Assembly: GCF_963676685.1 (NCBI RefSeq)
Contig: NC_092357.1
Coordinates: forward strand, 67,311,957 to 67,375,956
Source: Mytilus edulis
Lineage: Eukaryota > Mollusca > Bivalvia > Mytilida > Mytilidae
DNA length: 64,000 bases
Reading direction: 5' to 3'
A program made the position numbers and the translations under genes. The stretch's first letter is position 1; every line of letters starts with the position of its first letter. The notes under the pieces are model-generated. The model was not told the DNA's origin, did no database searches, and was given only the letters and a program-made list of their open reading frames with translations. This document shows positions 10,691-22,030 of the stretch, one piece after another.

Positions 10691-10765
10691 ATTACATCAG
10701 AGTTGGGGTTTACATTCATCAGATTCATGTAGGGGAATCCAACATAGTAATCTCATCATGTGTAC
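10691..10765 (-). ncRNA. C/D-box snoRNA, type A copy 9
   Basis: Box C is at 10,759-10,753 and box D at 10,700-10,697. The core is identical to copies 1-3 even though it lies 8-10 kb away in unrelated flanks. This is evidence for selection on the core rather than recent duplication alone. Confidence 0.82.
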
Positions 10766-11218
10766 AAAATCTCCTTTCATTTTACAGTTTAAAGACAAAA
10801 ACTTCATGTCTTAATTCATTTTATTGTAAATATTCTAAAAAAAAGTTAAGCTGGTCAAAACAGAACTAGAAGTCATCATCCCTTTCAGTTGATTTTTATA
10901 TATCTAAGTTTACTAAATACAAAAGAAGACCGATAAACAGACGGACACCTAAGGTACTGAAATCATTAATTCGTCTATTTGTGTTTTTTTTTTTATTATC
11001 ATGATTATCTCCCATACAAATCATCACTAAATATTTATTTCCCTTAAAACCATGAGTACATTATTTTGAGTTATCTCCTCATAAAACTTCCAGAAAAAAA
11101 GAGTTAGCTACCAAAACAAAATTAAGAAAAAATGTAATGTCAGAACATAACAAATATCTTCAACCTGCATCAATAATTGGTCCCAAGAGCTATTTCAAAT
11201 ATTCTATGGTTAATTTGT

Positions 11219-11290
11219 CCAGGATCAGCATCAAGTTTTATAATCATTATTAATCTTGAGTCTAACATGTGTATAAACATCATCTCCTGG
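11219..11290 (-). ncRNA. C/D-box snoRNA, type B copy 7
   Basis: Box C is at 11,283-11,277 and box D at 11,228-11,225. The CCAGGA/TCCTGG stem and the guide are intact. It is the 5'-most snoRNA of the array on the minus strand, about 0.9 kb past the La stop codon. The array could therefore be made from its own promoter or from La read-through; the sequence does not decide. Confidence 0.82.
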
Positions 11291-11426
11291 TTTTACAAAT
11301 ACAAAAAAAAAATAATCATATTTTATTCGTTTAAACATGCAATGAAATTTTCAAGTTTCTTCAACATATTGAATTATTTCAAGTAAAGAAGTAGATCAGA
11401 AAAGTGCAATCAATGTCACACTGCTT

Positions 11427-11650
11427 TACAGCCATTTCAATGAGTGTGAAGCTTGCTTGTTAGCTGAACAGTAAAGTCATTGTTGGGACAGGTAAACTTA
11501 CCCTCCTTTAAGAGTAGACTAGTCCAGCAGATAACCAATCTGTCTGTTGGACTAGGCTACTTCGAAAACAATGAAGTCATTGTTCAGCTAACAAGCAAGC
11601 TAACCAAAGATATTACCTTTGGCTTCACACTCATTGAAATCGGCTGTAAA
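11427..11650. repeat. Large inverted repeat with palindromic insertion
   Basis: The left arm 11,427-11,471 is inverted at 11,582-11,650. The right arm carries an extra 21 bp that is itself a palindrome (CCAAAG...CTTTGG). The spacer is about 110 bp. It lies between the snoRNA array and the La 3' end. Confidence 0.7.
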
Positions 11651-11747
11651 TACATAATATGCAGTCTTTCTGTTCAGTGGTTCACGAGAAATGGGTGACA
11701 AAAATCTTTGTTTGATAGATAGACGGTCTAATACATATTGATTACAA

Positions 11748-11910
11748 TACACCTTATCGCTATTCCCGGCTGACCCGTCCGCTTGAACTTTTGACGTCAA
11801 CAACAATCACTTTTCCATTGTGGCGTCAGACATTTTGTTTTATGACGTCAAAATTTTACGGGAACCCGTGTGATTTCCAGCAATGGCGGACAAATAGCGA
11901 TAAGGTGTAT
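11748..11910. mobile_element. 163-bp MITE with 18-bp terminal inverted repeats
   Basis: The ends are ATACACCTTATCGCTATT and its exact inverse. The flanks allow a TA duplication. Internal GACGTCA-type motifs are present. It is non-coding and lies just beyond the La 3' region. Confidence 0.7.
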
Positions 11911-12000
11911 ATAGTGGAGGTATAATTTTAGACAATATAAAAATTGCCTTTCAATCTAGTCCATTTATACTTAATACAATGATGGCAATAATTTAAATGT

Positions 12001-12188
12001 GTCTTTTATTTACCAAAGTTATACTTATAATGATAATAATTAATTTTTTCCTTTATTCACCCAAGTTATTCTTACAATGAAAATAATTAAATTTGTCTTT
12101 TAGTCATCCATGTTTACTTATAATGACAATAATTCAAATCTGTCTTTTATTCATACAAGTTATACTAACAATGACAATACCCAAGTTG
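12001..12188 (-). repeat. 47-bp tandem repeat in the La 3' region
   Basis: Four units start at 12,001, 12,048, 12,095 and 12,142, spaced exactly 47 bp. A fifth anchor at 12,218 overlaps the La stop codon. On the minus strand each anchor reads like TGAATAAAAGAC, so three or four units and the stop region itself hold an AATAAA poly(A) hexamer. This suggests several alternative 3' ends for the La message. Confidence 0.8.
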
Positions 12189-12222
12189 TACTTACAATTT
12201 TACAATATTTAAAATCTGTCTT

Positions 12223-15200
12223 TTATTCATCTCCATCGTCATCATCATCATCATGATCATCATCTCCTCCACTCTTATCATTATCATCATTATTATCGTC
12301 TCGACTTCTTTTACTCTACAAATTACATCCAAAAATAATCTGATTAAAATACTGAGGCAAAAAAAAATAATATGTGTATTTCCTATTACCACTTTGAAAA
12401 AAATAGGTAAGTAGGTTACAGTAGGAATTCTTTTTTTTCTTTTCATTGAGTCCATAAATTTTATAATTTTCTACTAACTTGCTTGGTGTATTTATAAAAG
12501 TGAAGATTCTGTATTATAAATTCACGCTTCATATCTTCTCCAAAATACAGTTTGACCTCTGCCCTCCAAGATTTTCAATTTGTGTTTGTTTAATGATTAT
12601 CATTTTTAATGTGTATTTCATTTGTAAAACATTAAAATCTTTAACTGTATGTTAAATAACTGCATGATTTCCAATTCATATCTCTACAAACAGTACAATG
12701 AAAACACAGATAATCACCCTTGGTCCTCTATCTCTATGATCTCGTCCTTTCCTTTTACTGCTGCTTTTCTTCTTTTTTTCATCTTGATCTCGTAAAATTT
12801 TTCTCCAATGGACTATTTCTTCTTCACCTAAATAAAATGAAAATCAGTTACTGTGTTAACAAATTTTATAGGGGGAAGTAGCTGTCAAATTTATGTTCAA
12901 CGATTTGACTCAAATTCTCATTTCAGATTTATAACAATGTAAAACATTTATCCAAACTATAATAAGACTCTAAAATAAACAATTTACAGGCTGACAGGGC
13001 ATGGACTCAATAATAAGAAGCTTCATTTCGTGTGTATTTTAGTCTAGACGCTCTCTAATTAACCATCGAGCTGACATCTGAATACCTTATAAGGTCATAT
13101 AAGCAATATTTAGTTAAAACATAAATACAGATACTAGGTCTGTTTAATCTAATATTATAGATTAAAACTATACGTTAATCATCATTTTTACCTGTATAAG
13201 AATGATTTTTGTGGATCGAATCAGTCAATCAAATGATTTACCTTTGTTTCACTTTCATTGTTGACATTCTTTTTCTTTAAGAGAATAGAATAGGTCTCCA
13301 TTTCTTTATTGTAGTAATTCTTACCTTCTAAAACTCGAACTTCCAATTCACAATTATTAATGACAATTTTATCTTCATTAGCTGCCTTTGCTTTTTCTAA
13401 AACATCCTCCGCTTTTCCTGCCTCTTCAAACCTGACACAAGCCTAGTAATAAATTAAGTTTGATAGAAATATATTACAAAATATGTCCGAAGGCTATAAA
13501 AAATATATGTCTGTTTCCTGTTCCCGACCGAACCTTACTTAAAACCCCTGACCCTAGAATTTTTTCTTTAAAATTCAAAAAAAAATTGCCAAATACCCCT
13601 CCTTAACATGATATATCTGTTTAAAATAATATGGAACCAACTCTTTGTACCTATCAAAATATTCCTTACCTTTGTATCACCTGTATCAAAGTCCACCCAC
13701 GCCACTGGGGCAAAGTCTGTGAAATAATTTTTGATTGCCTCCCTTTCTGTGTCAATTGCTGTAATGTTCTCCACACAAAGTACAGATCCAACTTGCATTG
13801 CGTCAATTACCCGCTGCAACATAATGTAAATGAATATTAACACATATCCAATGGGTAATCTTGGGGTTGTTTCCATAACAACATACAAGGGTCAAGGGAA
13901 CCGGATAAAGAACTTCAAAATCTCCACTTTCATTGTTCGTCAAGAAATTCTGTATATGCTTCAATTTGTGGTTTAGCCATTTTGTAAGAACTTCCTTTGA
14001 TACCATACAAGTTTAAATGGAACAGATTTTACTTGATTTTTAGAAGAAAGAAAGCAAAACATGACAAAACAAGTGAAACTGCGAGCTACTGCTCACTGAT
14101 GATACCCCCGCCGCAAGTGGATAATATTAATAGTGTAAAAATATGCAAGTGTTCGGTAAACAGGAAGTTGTTGAGTGATGAATCTGAAAACGCATCACAC
14201 GGTATAGCTGACTTATATAAATCCTGAAACCAAATTTCAGAAATCCTAGTATTGTAGTTCTGAGAAAAATGTGACGAAAATTTTCAACTTGGCTATCATG
14301 TGTAAAATCAGACAAGTGTTCGGTAAACAGGAAGTTGTCAAGTGATGAATCTGAAAACGCATCACACGGTATGGCTGACATATATAAATGTTGATACCAA
14401 ATTACAGAAAGGGTGGATGTGTAGTTCCTGAGAAAAATGTGACAAAAGTTTCATGGGACGGACTGACTGACTGACGGACTGACAGACAGAGGTAAAACAG
14501 TATACCCCCCCTTTTTTAAAGCGGGGGTATAAATATCATTCATTAAATCATGTGCTGAAAACAATAAAACATAAGTGAATTTGAAAGGTGACTTTCATAT
14601 GCATTATTTTTGTAAACATGTATCTTAAAATAACCTAATGCATTTTGACAAATGAGGAAACTTAAAATTTCATACGTAAGAATTAATATTTATGTAACTA
14701 TACAGAATGTAAAATATTCAACCTACATGTACCTGCAAGATGCAGGAAGAAAATGCTACATAAAACTTTTTCTTAGGCCAAATAAAAATATATGTGTGGT
14801 TCCAGTAACCCTACCATCCCTACTTTAAAAGTCAGAATGTTGCTCCCATAGACTCAATGTAAAAAAAAACCATAAAATAAAAAAAAAATCCCTACCTACC
14901 CCAATTTTTTTTCAGATGTAACTGGAACCACACATACTTTTTTATTTGGCCTTATAATAGGTTGATATTAAATTGATTGATTGGGTGTTTTATGCGGCTA
15001 TTATTGCCACTTGCACTATTTGAAATTTTCAGACTATGTTCCTAATAGATTTTTGACTGATAGCTTTTATGAGTAGATGACAAGGACAACATACAATACA
15101 AATACTAACCTGTCTTTCTTCTTCTTCTCTCTTCTTTTGTTCTCTGTAAAAAAAAATTATATTTCCACATAAAACATTTATAATACTCAAGCAAGAAAAT

Positions 15201-18200
15201 CTTGTATATATATATATGACACCATGCACCACTCATAATAAGACACTTAATGTTTAGCCACTCCCAAATCAGGAGCATACATTTTAAAAGCATAATAAAT
15301 ATGTAGGTTTTTAGTTTAAATGTTTGCTTATCTGAAAACCCAAACTTGACAATGATAAAAAAACTGTTAAAGTCATATGAAACGAGTGAGTGGTGAAAAA
15401 TAATGTTTTTCCAATTCTTGAACCAATGCATGTATATATCACAAACTAAGTCCTCTGTGCACGATTTTATCATTATTTACGCAAATATATCGTATAATCG
15501 TCAATTTTTTTTCTCTCTGTCTGTTATGATTTAACAAATATGGCTGCTCATTAAATGCCGTGTTTTGAAGCCGAAGTTTACCGATTGTCACCTTATAGTA
15601 AATAAATAACAAAAAGCATGGGTATTGAGCACGTGCTTAACATGTACAATCAGATAATTGTTTATTTTAATGCCAGATTCATGCGTATTGCGATCACCGG
15701 ATTTTTACGAGGAGGGTTACGCTCAGGTCACTATGCATACGGAAAATATGTCGGCGAATTGCTTCCTGGAAGCAAGCAATTAAAAATAAGTAAACTTCTT
15801 CTAAATGTGGACAAATTAAAGAATTTTCCGCAGAAAAAAGTATATGTACAAAAGTTTTATAATGAAAACTATCCATTTAGTTATAAACAAGAATGTGTCC
15901 TGAGTACACGAATGCCCCACTCGCACTATCATTTTCTATGTTCAGTGGACCGTGAAATTGGGGTAAAATCTCTAATTTGGCATTAAAATTAGAAAGATCA
16001 TATCATAGGGAACATGTGTACCAAGTTTGAAGTCAATTGGACTTCAACTTCATCAAAAACTACCTCGACCAAAAACTTTAACCTGAAGCGGGACAGACGG
16101 ACGAACGAACGAACGGACGAACAGACGCACAGACCAGAAAACATAATGCCCCTCTACTATCGTAGGTGGGGCATAAAAACAGATGCATATTTTTTTTTAA
16201 TTTGAGGTTTCATATGACTTTAAAGAATACAGACACATAAATTGAAAATAGTTTTTACTTACTCTTTTTTCTTTCTCAGTTGTTCCAACTTCTTTTTCTT
16301 TTTCTCTTCCTCTTTTTCTTTGAAATAATCCATTCTGTAAAATGAAATGAACACCTGTATTTGTGTCAATTGTGTGCAAGTTAACCGTAAAACCAGAAAG
16401 ACAAATTGACCTGCTAGGAGCCTGTAATTCAGTGGTTGTCTTTTATTGCTGTGTACCATATTTGTATTTTTGTCATTTTTTTGTACATAAATTAGGCTGT
16501 TAGTTTTCCAGTTTGCATTCTTTTAAATTTGTTCTTTAATGGCCCTTAATATCAATTATGTGATATGGGATTTGCTCATTGTTGACGGCCGTAGTGACCT
16601 ACAGTTAAAAATTTGTGCAATTTCTCATGAAGAGTAGTCTCAATTAGCAATCGAGCACTATCTTCTTTTTATATTGTATATATTTTTTTCTTTTTTCAAA
16701 TTTTGTTGAGAAATTCTGCCAGACATGCAATATACTTTTGTCTTAACTTCAGGCCTGAACTTTTTATATACCCATTCTCAAAGAAAATTGGAAGGAGTTT
16801 CTATAAGGCATATAAATATAAGCATTAAGGGTCATCTGACCAACACTAATTCACTTTTTGATGAAAATTTCTTCACTTTAACTTTTCACCAACACATTCA
16901 AGATATTGATTAATAAAATTGAGCATGGAAATGGGGAATGTGTCAAAGAGACAATATTCCAACTGTTTACTTGCTTGAATGTGATGCAATCAGAGATTAA
17001 TTATGTTACTTAGTGTTATGGATGTGATGCTTCAATTTCTGGAAATTAAATGGTATTTTAAACAAATTTTTATTTTGTTCTAAACTGAACAAAAGGGAGA
17101 TAACTAATGTTTACTCACTTTGTTTTCTTTTCTAACACTTTGTCTTCATATTTAATTTCTCCTAAATTCATAAATTTGTCCATACCCTCTGTTGTGTGGA
17201 AGGTCACATAAACTGATCCCTTTAAAAATAATAATCATGAAAATACAATCATAAGTTCAAATCAAAATGCTGGTTAGTGCCGAGGGAGTTGATTGCTTTC
17301 AATTTGTATCGATATTGTGAACTTGAAATTGATCAGTACATTGTATTAACAGCAATTAGACATTTTTTGGAAGTATTTTTATCAAGAAATCACATGTTTC
17401 AAAACTTGAAGGTAGAATAAATATAGATTCATACACCATGAACTAGTTTCTATAAATTGCAGAATTTTTTAATTTGATGATTTTGTTAACAAATATGGCA
17501 AAACACTTTTGGGGGGGGGGGGGGGGGGGGGGTATAGAATGTTTGTTAGTCAGGATGTGAAAAATATTTCATTTCAGATAGTGGAATCAGTTTATATAAC
17601 ATGAATTGTAGTTTTTAAAATGAGTGCATCCATGTATTTTCGGTCTCATTAGCAATCTCCACATCTTCTAACTTTTATACTGCTTACAGAAAAAACCAAC
17701 TTATCCTTGACTAGTGATAATCTTTTCCACTTTATAACAAGGCTGGTTGAATGAACAGCCTTATATAAAGAGTTACTTACCTTGAATTCTCGGTTTGGAT
17801 TTCGTCTCATAAATACTGTGTCTACATCTCCAGCGCCAAGCTTGTCGAAAAATATAATTAATTTGTCCAAACTAACTTTCAATGGGAATCCTTTCTGTAA
17901 AACACAAAATGAGAGAAATTAATTAAGCAGTAATATTGAAAACACTCGTTAGTTATCTTATCCTTATGTGAAACTACATAAATGAGCCCAAGACTCTGAA
18001 TGCTTTCATTTAACATGAACGAATTTTGAAGAACAATAATTTAAAACTTTTTATAGTTTTTTGTGTTGTTTGGTTGCCGTGTGGTTAAAGTATGGCAAAA
18101 TCTAGTATTTATTGTTGAAATATTATTGTCTTCAATGAAACTGCATAAATAAATTTAATTTAGGGCTATTCCAGAAAAAAATGTATGGGGGGTTGGAAGG

Positions 18201-21200
18201 CACATTGTATTAATAATACATCAGACTTGGGGTAATTGTAATTGTAATCGTTAATCAGCTGTAATTGATTACAATTTTTCAAGTAATCATTGTAATCATT
18301 AATCAGCCAAAAATCTGATTACATGTAATTTAATTTAATCAATTACTTTTCAAAATACCCTGTAATCCTGATTACTTTTTGATTACATTCTGATTACAAT
18401 GAAAACAAAATCTTAAACGGTGTTTATGGTCAATAAATGAACAATTTTGTTATTCTTATTTAATAAATATTTACATGTTAAGATAGTTTGATTTACTTTA
18501 TAAAGCATGTTAATTGATTTGTATACTTCAGTAAAAAATAAACTGTAACAGTATTGAAAAGTCATCATTTATAGCCTAAGAAGAGATATATGATACAATT
18601 AGTAAAATATATTGTACTAGTCTTAATAAAAGATATTGTACATATATTCACAATTGAAAGATGTACATATATATATATATATATGATAATAACTGTTATA
18701 TTCAAGTACTATTATACTTTTCTTTAATCCTGAATTATGATCTGTTGTTAATATTGTGATTTTTGTCAACTTTGAATTGACAGGTAGGAAACCAATCAAG
18801 GTTTGTTTTTATTGCAATTTCCAATTGAGTATAACTGTAGAACAATGTACAATGATGTATATGATAAAAGATTAATCAGACATGTGAAAATTTATCTAAT
18901 TAGCACAAACAAAATTAAAAGTTGGACAAATATCTTGTTCAAGATATTAAAGCAAATTTTTGTATTTTCTTAAACTGGAAATGTAAAATGCAATGATTTA
19001 TAGGACTTGTATTTTGTTTACAATTTGATTAAATAATTCTGTTAAAATTTTACATAGTTTTTAACTGGTAACTTTATTTCAACCATATTCTAACTTCCAT
19101 AAACTGCACCTTGATATACAAATAAAGTCTCAAAGAGGTCAGAAGACAAACAGCAAACTCTTTATAATGCCATATTTAATTGAAGTGAAAATAACTCAGA
19201 GATCAATGCTGATAAAGTGTAACGGGTCATAACCAGTGACACAATGTTCATGTATGTATGTTGTGAACCTTTGTGGTTCATTAAATAGATGAAGTTTGAA
19301 GTTATCATTTTCTAATATATAAAACAAAGTCCTTTCTAAAAAGTGCTTTAGTTGTATCAAATGTTAATTCATTCATATCATTCAAAATGTGTTTTTTTTT
19401 TTAATTTATTGTAATCAGATGTAATCATGATTACTTTGCTAATGTAATCATTAATTTAATCAGACACTTTCAGAAATGATGTAATCATTAATTTAATTTA
19501 ATCGTACAAATGACAAAGTAATTGTAATTTAATCAATTACATTGAGAGTAATCGGACCCATCTCTGTAATACATTGGTGATGGGTATCAGAGCAACTTTT
19601 CACACTATAATACACTATAATTCTCAATTACAATTGTCTGGATGGCGGGTGCTGACAAAAACTGCCTTCCAACCTCCCCATACAATTTTTCTGGAATAGC
19701 CCTTAGCCATTTATATTTCTTTACAAGGACATTTTTAAAACAAATAATCAGTAGTTTTTGCTGTTTTTTGGTAATGTACAAACAATATAGACCACAAGTG
19801 TTAACTTTGCTAATAAGGTAATTTGTATGATTAATTGACAAAGGTAGAAAGTGTTCTTTTGGTTGATAGATGGCTCTCTCTGTAAAACTTGGGCTTCCTC
19901 CTCCGATGAAAACAGACAACCATGATAAAGTAAACAGAGCTGATAATGATGTTTACAGCTAATTTCCTAATGCATGTAGAGTAAGACTTTGGTAGGCTTG
20001 CTTGCTCTGTTTGTATAAGTGCTTCTTTTTTATATAGAAATCAACATACAACATATGCTGTCCTTGCGTTGAAATCCTCTCTCCATTCCTCCGTGTTCTC
20101 TGGTACTGCCATGTCTGGGTTCCTTCGTACAAACACTCCATCTTTACTGATCTGAAAAAATATATAAAAAAAGCTTCTGTAAAGGTATATAAATAAAATG
20201 TATCAAACAACTGTAGTATCCTTTTAACCCTTTTTATTCTCACAACCAGGTGCTCCGCAGGGCGCAGCTTTATACGACCGCAGAGGTCGAACCCTGAACA
20301 GTTGGGGCAAGTATGGACAAAACATTCAAGCGTGATACAGCTCTGAATTTGGATTGTGATCAAATTTTTGACATTACATGTTTTTTTTTTACACAAAACA
20401 AATGTCAAGATTTTACAAATCAATTAAAGATTTCATCAAACTTTTTAAATCTAAAATTAAATAGTTGACACAGCATAGGTTTCTGACACAGAATGAATGT
20501 GGTCTAATGAACTTAAAAGTTTTTTTTTGCCTTTGAGCAATTCACTATGCTGTTGAATATTAATCCTCTCAAAAAAATGTTTGAAGAAATTTTCTTTTTA
20601 TTTATGAAATCTGAAATGAGAAAAATTTAACCCCCCCCCCCCTTTTTTTCACATCCCTGTTTCCCTTTTTCCAAAACTGATATCAATTCAAATTTCTAAT
20701 GGAGTTTGCAACAATAACTACTCTTTTAAATACATCATAAAATATTAAAATGTAAAATAAAGTGCTTGTTATCACTGAATGGTAAAGATTGGGTGGTAGT
20801 AAAAGTGAATATACATTGTTTATTGTATAAAACAATAAAAAAAAACTTCATCAGCAACATTTTATATTGGCAAATTGAAGTTCAATATTTACATAAAGTT
20901 ATTGGCAAATAAAAATAGAAAATGACATCATAGTCATGTCTGGCAAATGTCCAACATACATTATCTAAAAACATTTTAGATAAGATAAGGAAAAAAAGCT
21001 TCATCAGTAACATTTTATATTGGCAAATTTCCAATGAAGTTATTTACATAAAGTTATTGGCAAATAAAAATAGAAAATGACATCATAGTCATGTCTGGCA
21101 AATTTCCAACATATATTATCAACTACTATTCTATACAAAGAAAGATAACTCCAATTGAAAATTAATTGCTATTGCACAATATTGTGCAATTAGATATTTC

Positions 21201-21998
21201 TTGCTATTGTGCAATACTGTGCAAATTGAAAATTTCTTGCTATCGCACAATACTTGATATGGAATCCTGATTTGGACCAACTTGAAAACTGGGCCCATAA
21301 TCAAAAATCAAAGTAAATATTTAGATAAAGCATATCAAATAAGCCCAAGGATTCAATTTTTGTTAAAATCAAACTAAGTTTAATTTTGGACCCTTTGGAC
21401 CTTAATGTAGACCAATAAACGGGACCAAAAATTAAGAATCTACATACATAGTTAGATTCGGCATAACAAAGAACCCTAATTATTCAATTTTTGATGAAAT
21501 CACACAAAGTTCAATTTTGGACCCTTTGGGCCCCTTATTCCTAAACTGTTAGGACCAAAACTCCCAAAATCAAACCCAACCTTCCTTTTATGGTCATAAA
21601 CCTTGTGTTAAAATTTCATTGATTTCTATTTACTTAAACTAATGTTATTGTGCGAAAACCAAGAATAATGCTTATTTGGGCCCTTTTTTGGCCCCTAATT
21701 CCTAAACTGTTGAGACCAAAACTCCCAAGATCAATCCCAACCGTTCTTTTGTGGTCATAAACCTTGTGTCAAAATTTCATAGATTTCTATTAACTTAAAC
21801 TAAAGTTATAGTGCGAAAACCAAGAAAATGCTTATTTGGGCCCTTTTTGGCCCCTGATTCCTAAAATGTTGGGACCAAAACTCCCAAAATCAATACCAAC
21901 CTTCCTTTTGTGGTCATAAACCTTGTGTTAAAATTTCATAGATTTCCATTCACTTTTACTAAAGTTAGAGTGCGAAAACTAAAAGTATTCGGACGCCG

Positions 21999-22030
<32 letters not shown>

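Noticed and set aside
15618-15986. 122-codon plus-strand frame as a gene
   Set aside because: It crosses from one mobile element into a nested one, has no recognisable domain, and sits in a La intron on the opposite strand.
19605-20423. Two long minus-strand frames near La exon 4
   Set aside because: One lies in a transposon end. The other covers exon 4 in the wrong frame; the exon read in the La frame matches the family.
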